Of a stretch of DNA of 64,000 bases, positions 21,130 through 32,915 are shown one piece after another. Under the pieces are notes generated by a model. The model did not search any database. It saw only the letters and a program-made list of their open reading frames with translations, and was not told the origin of the DNA. The translations under genes and the position numbers were made by a program. This DNA is from Coniochaeta sp. PMI_546 (taxonomy: Eukaryota > Ascomycota > Sordariomycetes > Coniochaetales > Coniochaetaceae), in assembly GCA_021432605.1 (NCBI GenBank), contig MU271147.1, positions 1,674,001 to 1,738,000 on the forward strand, read 5' to 3'. Each line of letters starts with the position of its first letter. Within the stretch, counting starts at the first letter, position 1.

Positions 21130-23737
21130 TGTTCGAGCTGGATTTGAAGCGCTGTTCTATGCAACGGTGTGATGTGCGACGGTCGCAGAAGTTGCGGCGG
21201 TGCAAGGGAAAGTCGGGCAAGTGGAAGAAGATTTGGCGGCGAGGAGATAGTGTGGTGGTGGTAACGTGGAGAGAGGCTTGTTGCAGCAGTTGAAGTACGT
21301 GGTTAAGGTAAGGTGAGGGTAGGTAGGTAGGAAGGTAAGGTAGCTCTTCTTTCTGCGGAATTTCTCGGTTTGGGAAAGGGAAGCGGAATTGCAGAGCAGT
21401 ACGGGCAGATCAGTAGACGGGACGTAGGGGCATGAAAGTCATGAAAGTCGGCTTGATGCTGGAAAGATGTTTTGCAAAGATCCGGAAAGGTCTGGTGCCG
21501 CAACGACGGGAAGATCGAGCTGTCTGGCGACGAGAAGTGGATACGGAGACCGGCGGTTGGAGGTTCAAGGTTACAAGTCGACGACTCGAGGTTGGGAATG
21601 GGCGGTTCAGGGAGTTGGACGGGGAGGGAGAAGAAAAGCACTGTGCTCGGCCATCGATTCGCTAGTGTTACCCCTAACTTTCGACCCCTGCTTGGTCCCC
21701 TTGCGCTTCGAGCTCGGAAGGAGGGGTCGAACTGTTCGAGGTCCCAGGTAGGGTGGCGGCCGCGAAACTCGGGACAAATCAACACAGTGCAGAAGCATAA
21801 GAGAAGATGATTCCAACGGTTGGCTCTCTACATACATACTATCATGTCACGACTTCATATGCACATTCCAAGCTAGAGAGTGGACCTGAATAACCTCAAA
21901 GCGAGAAAATCGTATCTCCTATCGTACTGAAGAATAAAACAAAAAATCCGATCTGGTCGAGATGGGTGATTTTAGACTTTCCGCCTGCTTCGGCCCGCAG
22001 CGATTGGATCCCACGTTTTTTTCACGATAGCACGGTGTAAAGGGAGGTAGAGGTAGAGGTCTCTCCAATGGCAACTGTATTATTGAATGACAACCCGAGT
22101 CTTCTTGATATACCCTATATGACGGGTTGTATAATTGATAGACTTTGACCATGTGGTTGTCTGAAACGGTTCTAGAACAGCCGGGAGCAGCAAGAAGGAA
22201 CAACACCTCACCAAGTGATGATTACCTTACACCGTAATCGCCAGCTTGTGGGGTGGTCTTCACTTGCATTTCGTATGAGGCACGGAATACCTTACCTGGT
22301 TGACTCAGGCAGTATACTTTTACAGTTCGCAACTTCAACGTGATATCTTCTTCTTGCCTAACATATACGGAGCTGGACGGTCAGTCTGGGCATGCATATG
22401 ACAGACCCGACATGTATCCAAGCGCACGCTTTTTGACGTTAGAAACGCAGGTACCTTGCCTGACCGTAGGTAAGGTCGGGTACATCAAGGGCAATTGCTC
22501 GTGGTCTCACCGAAAGGTGGGTTCAGAGACAGTCCCAATAAGAAACGGAACACAGCTCCACTACGAGGGAGAATGTTTGGTGCCACAGTGGAATGTCACT
22601 GCAGCTCGTTCCTTTCCATTCTAGTCGGCCTTGAATTTATATTGGCTCTTTTACACGTACCGAGACTTGGAAATTGAGCTTCCAGTAGCGAATGATTGGA
22701 TGGCAGACCTACCAGATTTTACTCGATTTTGTGGTGGCAATGAGGCAAAGGAGCTTTGACACCAAGGGAGGACTGGAAAAAAAAAAGCATGCCACATTCG
22801 AGGTTGAGTTCAGGCGCGACTTGATGCATGTCCTGTAACAGGGCCCCTCTTTTTGGAACACTCGACGAAGCTCTCCTGCATGCGCTTTCGGCGTGATGGT
22901 GGGTGACTGGGACAGTGCAGGACTGTTCAGTCTTGGCCAAGGCGGAAACACGGCTTTCTTGATTCGTCTGTTTCAATGTCAGAAAGGCTATCGATTCATG
23001 TCGTCTGGTCATAGACATTGGATGGTGCTCTAGCAGGTCCTACACGTAGTGATGACATGTATTTACCGTCCATTCAGCTAGCACATGAAGACGATTCGTT
23101 GCACTAGAGAAACACGTACAACTTTGTCCTCTTCGGGACTCGACAGTAGTAGTAGACAACTCTACGTACATAGAAAGTTGAAACATTGGCGGCGGACTCG
23201 GCTCTGAAACCGACCCGCACGCAGCCCTCCCTTACCACCATCGCAAGCATGATTACACCTTCTGGGTTCTGATGGACGAATGGAGACAGGCGAGGCAGAG
23301 GTCGTTGTACACGTACATGTGCAGCAGAGTTGATTGTTACTGATCCGTCAGTTGGATTGGACCTCATGAACCATCGTGCACTAGAGGTATCTCGAGATAG
23401 AGTCGAGAAGACTTCCAATTGAGCCTTTCAGGTCCAAAGACGCAGGAGGGTCCCGCAGTTGGTCCCTGCACCCCGCATTACAGTGGAGACAGTCTATCAG
23501 CTCAACTTCGGTTGAGCAATGAGGCTGAACGCGCTGAAGACGCGTCTCAACTTCACGACTCCCAATTAATCATCACGACTACGCCACGCGCCTGCAACCG
23601 CAGTTGTGACATCTGCAAATACTCGCACTCGATTGATAGTCGACATGTTGGGCTCACAAGACTCTGCCCTCTTAATCAAATCCTCAGTCTCAACGACGGC
23701 CATTTCTATCAACGACATCTCACTCCAATCTGCCAAC
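21130..23737. promoter_or_regulatory. Long divergent intergenic (RAC1 / CENP-T)
   Basis: 2.6 kb between two divergent starts. It contains a purine-rich GGTA/GGTAGG tract at about 21302-21343, just upstream of the RAC1 leader, and scattered short frames without family features (for example 21303..21785 minus). No further gene was identified; it probably holds promoters and 5' leaders. Confidence 0.4.
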
Positions 23738-25362
23738 ATGGCAGAGAGCACAACCCCCTCCGGACCTGGTCCCCAAACCACAACCCCCCGCCAGATAACA
23801 ATCACAACTCCTTCCCGCCGCGCCTACAGCGCCGATCCGCCCACTACTCTCCGGCGCTCCCTCCGCACACCGGGCAGCACCACGCGTTTCGGCCTCTCCG
23901 CCTCCGGCCGCAAGGCCAACAACCCCCCCACAGCCACGACCCCTCACGGCCGCGCCGCCATCCGCGCATTGGATTCTCGGAGAGCCGCGATCTTCACCCC
24001 CGGCCGACGACGCTCCCTCCGCGATCTGCAGCGCGAGACGCCTCGTGACCTCCTGCGCGCGCTGAGTCGGAACCTAGCCCCTAAGACGGAACCGGTGCAT
24101 ACTTCTTCTAGTCCCGGAGAGGGAAAGTCTGTTGCTAAGAGTGAGGGAGATGAGCCGGGCACGTTTCTGGATGTTGACGAGGAGGAGGAGGGCCCGTTAC
24201 GGGTGCCGCGGCTTAGTCTGCCTATCGATGAGGATGATGACGACGGGGATTGGCCTCGACCGCATCGGAGTGCGGGACTGGAAGACGAGAATCTTACGGT
24301 GCAGAGTGTAGAGTTCGGACGGAGGGATAGAGCGTTTAGCGAGCAACCTCGTCGACGGTCCAGTATGGCGGGGATGAGGATGAGTGATGTCTATGGACAG
24401 TTGGACGCGGGCGGTGGACTACGGGATGACGATGGGGACATCGAAGTCGATAACTTCCCACCGCTGCATGCTATTGATGAGGATCACGCTGCGGGGATGG
24501 CCATGGACGACACATATGAGAGGCTCGAGGTCGAGGCCGAGTTTGCGAGGAGGGGGACCGGAAGAGAAAGTGATTTTGGCCTCGTCGTGGCGGCACCTGA
24601 GGGGAACGATACTACAGTTGTTATCCTGCCTGAACTTGCAGACGAGGACGAGGAGCCGCCAGAACCAGATAATGAGCTGTTCCCCATGGAAGAGGAGTCG
24701 CATGTGCATTTTGCAGACGATGTGGTTGGCGGACAGGAGGAGGACGAGGAGCAGGATGGCGCTGAGTTGGACGACGAAGTTGATGCGGAGGCTGAGGAGT
24801 TCGCGATGGAAGTTGACTCGGCTACGGCGAAGAATGCTGCCGCAGCTGCCGCGAAACTACGGAAGAAGAAGAAAGTCGGCGCCAAGGTGTCCAAATACGG
24901 CATCCAGTATCCATCGCTACCGTCAGCGGTGGTGAAACGACTTGCGCAAACGTTCGCAAAGACCAGTGGCGTAAGGGGCAAGATCAGCTCAGACACGCTG
25001 GCCGCGATCACGCAGGCGTCGGAGTGGTTCTTTGAGCAGCTCGGCGATGATCTTCAGGCCTACGCGAAGCATGCGGGGAGAAAAACGATCGATGAGAGTG
25101 ATATCCTGCAGGTTATGAGGAGGTATGCTACATTTTGTACACTCTATGTCCGGGTATAAGTTCGGTGCCCCTGATATGGTACATGGCTGACCCGTTCTTG
25201 TGCAGACAGCGCCAAATCAACTCTTCCACCACGCCATTCTCTCTAGCTCAGCGATATCTGCCACGAGAGCTGCTGCAGGAGCTGCGCATGACCCCTCCGG
25301 CGCCGCTCAAGAAGAGCCGAGCGGCAGGATCTCGCGCCAATGATGACGAGGAAGTAACCTGA
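23738..25362 (+). CDS. CENP-T-like kinetochore protein (histone fold)
   Basis: Two exons, 23738..25122 and 25206..25362, give 513 aa; the 83-nt intron is in phase 2. The N-terminal ~100 residues are Ser/Thr/Arg/Pro-rich with SLRDLQRETPRDLLRALSR; a long acidic middle follows. The histone fold covers about 386-462 (YGIQYPSLPSAVVKRLAQTF, ISSDTLAAITQASEWFFEQL, IDESDILQVMRR). The C-terminal extension FSLAQRYLPRELLQELRM is diagnostic of CENP-T. CENP-T (Cnn1/Cnp20) pairs with CENP-W, binds centromeric DNA and recruits Ndc80 through its N-terminus. I chose the ATG in CCAACATGG context at 23738; an in-frame ATG at 23645 would add 31 residues. It converges on SHY1 with only 65 bp between stops. Confidence 0.92.
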
Positions 25363-25427
25363 ACTTGACAGGCAATTCGAACCAAGTCTTTCCCGGCTGT
25401 GACAAGCCGAGACCACGGGCACGCTGT

Positions 25428-26504
25428 CTACCACTGCTTATTCAGGCGCACGCGCCGAGTCACATCGGTTGGCGGCTTCTTGACCAAGATGTAGAACATT
25501 ATGGTTGTCGCCACAGCGAGGCCGTACCTAGGAATCATCAGCATGTCATGAGCATAGCAAGAGCTACCTATGACACAGGTCGCGCGTGAGAAGGAATGGG
25601 CTTACCAGGTGAAGATGTATTGCGCATGGTTGTTTCGCAGGTTGACCTCGGCCTGGCGACCTATTGGTATGCCCTTCTCCTGGTATTCATAGATCTTGAA
25701 CAAGTCGGGCTCTGCAACACGCAGTGTTAGCGGATTTAGCGTCCACAGGGAAGATAAGAATACCATACCCATAGTCTGCTCGACCCAAATAGGCTGACTC
25801 CCCGTCAAATGCGCCATCTGCGCAACGTCAGGGAAATAAAACTCCCCAATGTCGGGCCTGTTGTTGGGCGTAAACATATTCTTCTTCCACGGCTCCCTCA
25901 GCAGCCCCTCCACCGTGACAACACCATCGACCAGACTCTCCTTCCTATCCTTCTGCGCCCGCTTGCTCTTGGATATCCACCCCCGGTTGACCAGCACCGT
26001 CGTCCCCTCACCTTCCCTCTCCAACGGCGTGACGACCATGTACCCCTCCTCGCCGTCCCGCATGCGCGGCCCGATCAGCATCTCTTGGTCGTGCCTGAAC
26101 TTCCCCGTAGCCAGCACCCTCCTGTAATCGAAGTCTGGTATGGCGGCCGGGTCGACGCGCGGCGGTAGAGGCAGGGGAGGGGCGACCAGCCGGTCTTCAG
26201 ACTTGGCGATCAAGTCCGTCTTCCATTTTAGGCGCTGCACCTGCCACGTCCCCAGCGCGAAGGCGGTTACGGGGATGATGGCAAGGACTATGAGGCCGTA
26301 GCCGTGGCGGCGACCGGTGCGGATCAGCTCGGGAGGGTTGTCGAGGATGGAGGTGAAGGAGGGATCGTCGGCTGCTTGTTTAACTGGACGGTGGGGTGTG
26401 GAGGATATCGGGCGGCTTAATTGGGTGCTTGCGGTGTGTTTTGGGAAGCTGCTTGGTGAGATCCGCCGCGAACTTAGGCGGAGAACTCTGCTGAGTGTCT
26501 TCAT
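25428..26504 (-). CDS. SHY1: Surf1/Shy1, cytochrome c oxidase assembly factor
   Basis: Three exons (26504..25769, 25711..25606, 25527..25428) give 313 aa. The first ~45 residues are basic and Ser-rich, a mitochondrial presequence. TM1 lies around 69-86 and is followed by the SURF1 motif GTWQVQRLKWK; the intermembrane-space domain carries EGYMVVTPLE and VLVNRGWISK, and VEQTMEPDLF spans the first junction. The second TM at the C-terminus (YGLAVATTIMFYILV) completes the hairpin. Shy1 sits in the inner membrane and helps insert haem a into Cox1 and regulate Cox1 synthesis. The gene shares a 380-bp divergent promoter with the UBX gene. Confidence 0.95.
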
Positions 26505-26884
26505 CGTGGCGGGTATGTGTTGTCACGCAGAAGCTCCTGGCGACACTGCGATATTGAAATTTGGTGATGTTGAACGTTGAGCTCTCGCCAAACGGATATC
26601 GACGGAGCTGTAAAACGGGGCTGATCTTGCCGTGCACCGTGCTAGCTGGCCCGCTAACGAGCTGGATCGCATACCGATTGGCAGGGGGCACGTGGCGCTG
26701 CATCTGGATTACGGTACGTCACTTTAACACGTTGGAGCTCACATCTGCAGGGCTGTTACTGAGGTAGTTGCACATATGAACAAGGTAGGTAACTCCTCTC
26801 AGCCAGCATCAACGCATACGCGTCAACATCAGAAATATCATTTGCTGGCTCTTCAAATAAATTCCTTGTATCCCTACCGCAACC
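26505..26884. promoter_or_regulatory. Divergent promoter (SHY1 / UBX gene)
   Basis: 380 bp between two starts on opposite strands. No motif recognised with confidence. Confidence 0.45.
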
Positions 26885-28506
26885 ATGTTCTTTGAAGGAT
26901 CACTCCAGGAGGGCATTGCCGCTGCGCTGCAGCAGTCCAAGCTGGTCGTTTGCTTCGTGACAGGTATCTGTCTCTTGAATTCATCCCTTGATAGCTATGC
27001 GTTCGCAATATCTAACAATCTTCCGCAGATGGCGAGTCCGAGAGCCAGAAATGGGAGACCGAGTTCTTGACTGATGATGCCGTATGTCATTCTCACAGAG
27101 GCCAGCACGTCATGACACCCGTCACATATTAACATTAAATATAGCTGAGAGAGCCTCTATCAGCTCAGGCTGTCATGCTAAAACTCCAGGCCGGCTCGAC
27201 CGAGGCTGGATATCTGGCTGCTATCTTTCCACTACCCAAGACACCAACTCTAGTCATCATGAACAAGGGACAGCTGAAGGAGTACATCGCCGCCGGCGTG
27301 TCAAAGGAGGACTTCATCTCGCGCACCGCCAAAGCCCTAGGCACGGCCTCGCAACAGCAGCCAAGCGCGTCCACCTCATCCACCTCAATCCAGGCAACCC
27401 CAGCAGCAGCAGCAACGACATCTCCGGTAGCGGCGCCGGCACCTGCACCAGCACCATCAACCCAAGCCACCTCACCAGCACCAGCACCAGCACCTTCCAC
27501 CACCACCCAACAACCCCAACCATCACCCCAAGTCCAATCCCTACTAACCGAGCGCGCCGCCCGCCTCGAAGCCCAGCGCAAGCGCGAAGCCGAGCAGCGC
27601 CGTCTAGACAAGGGAAAAGCCAAGGCCGAGGCCGCCGCGGCCTCCAAACCCAAGGACCCGGCCCAGGAGAAGTACTCGGAGGAGCTCAAGCGGCGGCAGA
27701 AGCAGGCCCGCGAGGACCGCGCCCGCGTCCTCCAGGCCATCGAGGACGACAAGGCCGCCCGCCGGGCCAAGGCCTCGGAGCGCGAGGCGGAGAGGGCGCG
27801 GCTGGCCGAGGTGCCTGTTTCTGTCCTGCCCGAGCAGAAGAAGAAGGGGGAGGGGCAGGCTGGGGACGGGAAGTGTAAGCTCCAGATACGGCTTTTTGAC
27901 GGGAGTACTGTACGGGGCCGGTGTTATGCCACTGAGAGTTTGGGAGGGGAGGTCAGGAAGTGGCTGGACAGGCAGCCCGGCATGAAGGGTGTCGGGTCCG
28001 GGTACGGGTTCAAGGTCATCCTGACGCCGGCGCCGAGTCGGAGGATTGAGGTTGCGGACGAGGGGAAGACGCTGGAGGAGCTGGGGCTCTCGCCCAGTGC
28101 GACGCTGGTGCTTGTCCCTGTGCACGGGACGGGGGCTGGGGCGTACCCTGGTGCTGTTGGCGGGAACCCGGTTGTGAGACTGGTCATGGCCGTCTTGGGC
28201 ATGTTCACTGGACTCTGGGCGCTGATTGTGGGCTTCTTTGGAAGTCTGATCAGCACCAGACCGGCTCCGCTGGTGCAAGACCGCGATGGGGGTGCTACGG
28301 GTGCGGTTGCTGCGAGCGGTCGCGATCACGGCCGGAAGGCGGGGCTGAGGCAGTTGAGGCCAGAAGGGGAGAAGAAGGACGGGCAGCAGTTCTATAATGG
28401 GAATTCGGTACGACTTTGGTTTCAGCCTCTGTTATAACATGACAGCTAACGGTTTTTGTCACAGACCAATTTCGAGCCGAGGAAGGACGATGATGACGAG
28501 CAGTAA
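26885..28506 (+). CDS. UBX-domain protein, UBXN4/erasin-like
   Basis: Four exons (26885..26963, 27029..27081, 27145..28407, 28465..28506) give 478 aa. Residues 1-110 form a thioredoxin/UAS-like domain starting MFFEGSLQEGIAAAL, with FPLPKTPTLVIMNKGQL, as in human UBXN4. A low-complexity Ala/Pro/Thr/Gln linker and a charged coiled coil (about 165-265) follow. The UBX domain is near 287-370 and a hydrophobic stretch near 387-416 (VMAVLGMFTGLWALIVGFFG) could be the ER membrane hairpin known from UBXN4. UBX domains recruit Cdc48/p97; UBXN4 promotes ER-associated degradation. Membership is well supported and the ERAD role is inferred. Confidence 0.88.
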
Positions 28507-28768
28507 TGATGGACGTGACAGACATCTGTTTCTGTCGATGTGTACGAGTACGGAGACGGGTGCTTATTTACATTCAAGGCAACAAACCACATATGCTAGA
28601 GCGGAATGGTTTGCCAAAAGCTGTATTCTACAAGAGCGTTCTAATGCTTGCTCTGATTTTTTTTCTCTCTTCCGCCCGCCCAATGCAAAGATGAAGTGTC
28701 TGATGTCACCCAGCTTCCTCACAATTTCGCACATGTCCCATCCCCAGATCACCACAAGCGACGGCGAC

Positions 28769-29318
28769 CTAGTACTGGCTGGCAGCAGCCTGGCAAGCCT
28801 TCAGCTGCTCCAGGTACCACCCGCAGATCTGCATGTTGCCGCCTTGCTCGTCCATGCACTTGGTGAACTGCTGGGTGGCGCCGGCGCAGTTGTTGCCCCA
28901 CGACTGGCTGTTGGCGTTCTGGCTGTTGGCCTGGACGTTGTTCTGGGCGGCATCGGCGGGGAGGGGCTCGCTGCTGCTGCTGCCGCCGAAGAGGCCGGAG
29001 ACGGCGTGGCCGATGGTGGAGCCTATTGCGACACCACTGTTGGCATATTGTGTTAGCTCTTCTGGTGCATGCTCGGAGTCAAGGGAGGGGGAGAGAGAGA
29101 GAGAGATGTGCTTACGCGGCTGTGCTAGCGATGTTTCCGAGCATACCGCCGCCCATCGAGGGCGCCTGAGCGGTAGCAGGAGGGTGCGCGGCGGCGGCGG
29201 GAGGAGCGGCAGCGTACGAGGCAGGCCGGGTCTGTTGCTGGTGGGTAGGATTTGAGGGAGCGCGGCTCGGGACGGAGGGACGAGCGGGAGCCCGGCCGGC
29301 TGATCGTTGACGAGGCAT
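28769..29318 (-). CDS. MIX17: Mix17/CHCHD2-type twin CX9C mitochondrial protein
   Basis: Two exons, 29318..29116 and 29036..28769, give 156 aa; the 79-nt intron has a (CT)n tract right after the donor, seen as (GA)n on the plus strand at 29088-29108. The N-terminus is Arg/Pro/Ala-rich (MPRQRSAGRAPARP), the middle has a Gly-rich hydrophobic helix (GVAIGSTIGHAVSGLFGG), and the CHCH domain has C118-x9-C128 and C139-x9-C149 (CAGATQQFTKC, CGWYLEQLKAC). Such proteins are oxidised by Mia40 in the intermembrane space; Mix17/CHCHD2 affects respiration and cristae. Confidence 0.93.
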
Positions 29319-30076
29319 GTTGTATGTGGGTTGTGGGGTTGGTGGAGTTGAAGGTGTTCGTCCTGTTCTATTCTATTCTGATGTGTAGAGGTGGTTGAGG
29401 AGCGCGGTTGTTGTTGAGGCAGAAAGAAAAGAGAGCGATGGCAATTGTTGGAGAAATGCAATCCCCCCGGAGCTAAACATGTCCCCCGTCCCGAGCTTGG
29501 ACGCCTGGAATCCAATAGAAAGCGGCGAATGTGAGCGATGTGGGGTCTGCTGACTAGCCGGTGACTTTGCCGACGTCCGACGATCGATATGCTTTTCTCA
29601 ACTTCACCCGGGACTTCACTACCTTCATATAGTCCCTTGTTATCGAGTTAGCAAGAAGTGTACATGGGCCTTTTTGTATTATCTTTTGACACGGCATGTC
29701 TACGAACGACCAGGTTGTTGGCGGGGCTTGATGCTACTGTTATAATTCTTGTGCCCGTCCTTCTCTTTGTCCCTGGTCTGTAGTATATCACATCACGACA
29801 GTCAAAAACCGGAGGGTTGATGGACGGTGTATCATCAAGGCTATCTAGCCATCTAACAAGTATTGCAACTCACTCCCCACCACTAGAGCCTTGGACCTAA
29901 GCTATACATGAACACCGACCCAAAGAAACCCGTTGCTCTCGAGAAAAGAAATAGAATTATAATGTGCAACATTCCGCCAAGATACATACACAAGCCCACT
30001 TCCACTGGAAGATCGTGTGCTTCGCCGTAACTCAAGCCATGAGCATGACTGTGTGCAGACATATCAGGGCGGCAAC
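29319..30076. other. Intergenic upstream of MIX17
   Basis: Contains the MIX17 promoter/leader and the 3' UTR of the CFEM gene. No coding region recognised. Confidence 0.45.
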
Positions 30077-32208
30077 CTAGGAGCCCAGAATCGCGAACGT
30101 CGGGCGGTGCGCATCGACCTGTGAGGCTTGTACTTGCGCCCCAAGACCAGCCGGCTCATTGGCCTTTTGGACCGTTTGCGTCCCAGTAGCCATGATAGCG
30201 TACCCAGCGCCGGGGTACGAAGCCGGACCATTACCTCCGTTGCCGGGTGCCCCAATCGTGACAGTAACAATCGTCGTTGCGACAATGCCATTGCCGTTGC
30301 CTGCTCCTCCGTTACCCGCTCCCCCAGTGCCATCTCCGCCATTCCCTTGTCCACCGTTACCGTTCCCATTGCTAGCACCATTGCCGTTGCCAGATCCGGA
30401 CCCTGAGCCAAGAGCCAGTGGACTTGGAGTGCCGATGACAATGACTGTCTCCAGATATGGTCCGCTCATAAAGGCAGAGCCACCGTTACCATTCCCATTG
30501 CCACCGTTCCCGTTTCCGTTTCCAAGACCAGCTCCTGGTTCTGCGCCTCCATTTCCACTGCCAGCCGATGGGATTGTGACCGTGACAGTGGCTATTGGAG
30601 CGCCACTATTAGGATTCCCAGCTCCGTTGCCATTTCCGTTTCCATTCCCATTGTCCGAACCACCATTGCCACTACCATGCGGAGTCACAGCCGGTGTAAT
30701 GTATGACGGTGAGGTGATAGTCTGGTAGACGGTGAGTGTCGATCCATTCGGAGATTGATTGCCGTTTCCACTGCCATTTCCGCCATTGCCAGCACCATTT
30801 CCTCCACGACCATCGCCATTCTGACCAGCAACACCAGGGATCGTAAGTGTCACGGTAGCAAGAGCAGGTACACCACCACCATGACCAGATCCGGCGCCAT
30901 TGTCTCCTCCTCCGTTCCCATTCCCATTGCCAGCTCCGCTGCCACGAGAGGGGAAAGGGTAGCCTCCAGGTGCGCCACCTGAGCCGGCACCATTTCCCTG
31001 GCCGCTACCACCTGAGCCTGCACCAGATCCTCCTGAGCCAGCAGGGGCTACGACGACAACAGTGGTTGTAGCTATAGGACCTGCGCTGTTGCCATTGCCG
31101 TTGCCATTACCATTGCCAGAACCTGAGCCGGGTCCCGAGCCATTGCCGCCTAAACCGGAGCCGCCGGCACCTGCACCAGCAGGGGCGGCGGATTGGACAA
31201 CAACGACTGTAACTGTGGCGGGAGCACCAGAGCCGGAGCCGCCGTTACCGTTACCTGAGCCGTTAGGGTTACCAATGCCGTTGCCACTGCCGTTGCCACT
31301 GCCAGCACCGGTGCCCTGGCCACTGGGATTGCCGTAGTCTGCGTTTGGGTCGGCATCCGACTGGGATCCAGAGTAATCGTATGAGGAGAAAGTATCAGAA
31401 GACGAGGTTGAGTTAGCAAAGGGAGTGGGAGCAAAGCTGGGTCTGGACCCAACCTCCTTGAGTACTGGTGGACTTTGCTGAGATGGGCTAGGGCTTGCTT
31501 GGCCGAATGGGCTGGGAGGCGGTGTTTCTGATGGGTTGGGGAAAGATTGGGCTTTATACGTGTTCTCTTCCTCATCGAAATGTGGAGGAGGGTTCTGAGC
31601 AGAAGACTGCTGCGTATCAGAGCCATCTGCGCCGAAGGTGCTACCGCCGCCGAGGTTCACATTGAGGTTCAAGACAAGAGGAGAATTCCGCGTGGTGTAG
31701 TTGAGAGGTGCCTCAGACGAGATACCACGCTTCGCCAGTTGATTCTCGCCAATCAAGGGGTCGTTGCCCGTGAGCAAGGTGCTGGTGGAAGATTCGCTGG
31801 TAGCGTTCTCGCAAGCGAAGAATGCATGTTTCATGGCCGGAGCATATTCCTCGGCGTTGCACTCGGTAATGAAGCATTGAACTAAGTTCTAGAATTGGGA
31901 CAAGTGTTCAGCCCAAGTCATATGCCAGTGTGCACGTTGGGAGGATCCTAGAGACTAACCTGAAGTCCGTCTTGCTGCTCGCAAAGGCACTCGAGTTGTG
32001 CACAACGGGATACGGCCATGTGCTGAGCTAGGCATCGGTTGGCACATTCTGAGACACGCATAGTTTGTTAAAAGGTATCTGACCATGGGTTGGAGAGACA
32101 GATCGTGGACATACCGGGCAGAGGGCTTTTCGTCTCACAATCCGGAGCCGTTGCCTAGACGGAGGGAAAAGCCGAAAGCATGAAAATGCTGCCGATCGAA
32201 CCCTTCAT
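30077..32208 (-). CDS. CFEM-domain surface protein with Gly/Asn-rich modular tail; in-frame TAG in exon 1
   Basis: Three exons: 32208..32115, 32048..31960 and 31888..30077 (664 codons in all). Exon 1 starts MKGSIGSIFMLSAFPSV, a signal peptide, then meets an in-frame TAG (32157..32155) before ATAPDC. The CFEM domain follows with its eight cysteines: ECANRC, SRC, LECLC, VQCFITEC, FFAC. CFEM proteins are secreted or surface-bound, and some bind haem. After a Ser/Pro-rich linker, the tail alternates GNGNG-rich spacers with seven Val/Thr-rich segments (ATVTVVVV, ATTTVVVV, ATVTLTI, LTVYQTI, ATVTVTI, ETVIVI, ATTIVTVTI). No C-terminal GPI signal is evident. Apart from the TAG, the frame is open throughout. 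The gene may be nonsense-mutated in this strain, or the base may be an error. Confidence 0.7.
30280..31330. repeat. Low-complexity coding tract (GNG/GSG codons)
   Basis: Degenerate short tandem repeats of the kind CCATTGCCGTTGCC (plus strand) encode the Gly/Asn/Ser spacers of the CFEM protein. Such tracts expand and contract readily between strains. Confidence 0.75.
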
Positions 32209-32915
32209 GACGATCAAATGCGGAATCGATGCCGATGAAGGAAATCTGCGTTTGGACGAACTGTAGAACAGCTAAATCGAAAGAAAAGAGTGGGTTAGAG
32301 AAGTCAGGGGATGCTCAAGACACCTGTTCGATTCCAAAAAGAGTCCAAAAAGCGTTCCAAGAAAAGAGGCAAAAACGAGCGTCGGCCAAGAGGCGTCTGA
32401 TTGATGATGAGTGTTGTGAAGAAGAGAGAGCAGAAAACACAAACGAGTGCACGGCAGATTAATATGGAAACTATCCAGGTATGGGAGAACCACAGCTCAA
32501 ATATCAATGACATCTCGAAACGAAGGAAGGTGTGAACCGATCACTGACATTGTGTACCTTAGTCCTCTGCTGTTTCTGTCCAAACGGACGTGCGAGCACA
32601 TGCATCGGGGAGGAGTCGCCGTTGCTCATTCCAGGTCTGGTCTTGAGCAAGGAAATGAAAATCGTCCTGCTCTTCCTAAGGCTTTCCCTATGACAGGTTC
32701 GATTGCATGAGTGTCCACATCAACGCCCAGTCCCAGGAACAGTTGGCTTTGTGCTTTGGAATCGTTCAAAATTGAAGTTCGGGGTATCAAATACTTGTAT
32801 CAATCAGTCCTTCCTAACACCTATGAATGCGTGAGTCCAACAGTAGCACACCACCCGGTGCCGCATAGCGTCTTCATCCAGAGCCAAGGCAACGTTGATG
32901 CCGCAAAAATCAAGC
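32209..32915. promoter_or_regulatory. Promoter/leader of the CFEM gene and 3' region of CMS1
   Basis: On the minus strand the CT-rich stretch with CTGAC, CTAAC and TTTCGATTTAG (about 32250-32335), preceded by a GAACAG/GTGTCT donor-like site, looks like a 5'-UTR intron of the CFEM gene. No separate gene seen. Confidence 0.4.

Noticed and set aside
21303-21785. 160-codon minus-strand frame upstream of RAC1
   Set aside because: Pro/Ser/Arg composition without motifs, within promoter and leader sequence.
23645-23737. N-terminal extension of CENP-T from an upstream ATG
   Set aside because: The downstream ATG has the better context and the extra residues do not look conserved; left as an option only.
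24484-25011. 175-codon Ser-rich frame antisense to CENP-T
   Set aside because: Mirror of the acidic CENP-T tract; composition explained by the real gene on the plus strand.
27604-28329. 241-codon frame antisense to the UBX gene
   Set aside because: Shadow of the GC-rich coding exon; no family features.
29088-29108. (GA)n tract as a separate microsatellite feature
   Set aside because: It is a short CT tract inside the MIX17 intron and needs no separate explanation.
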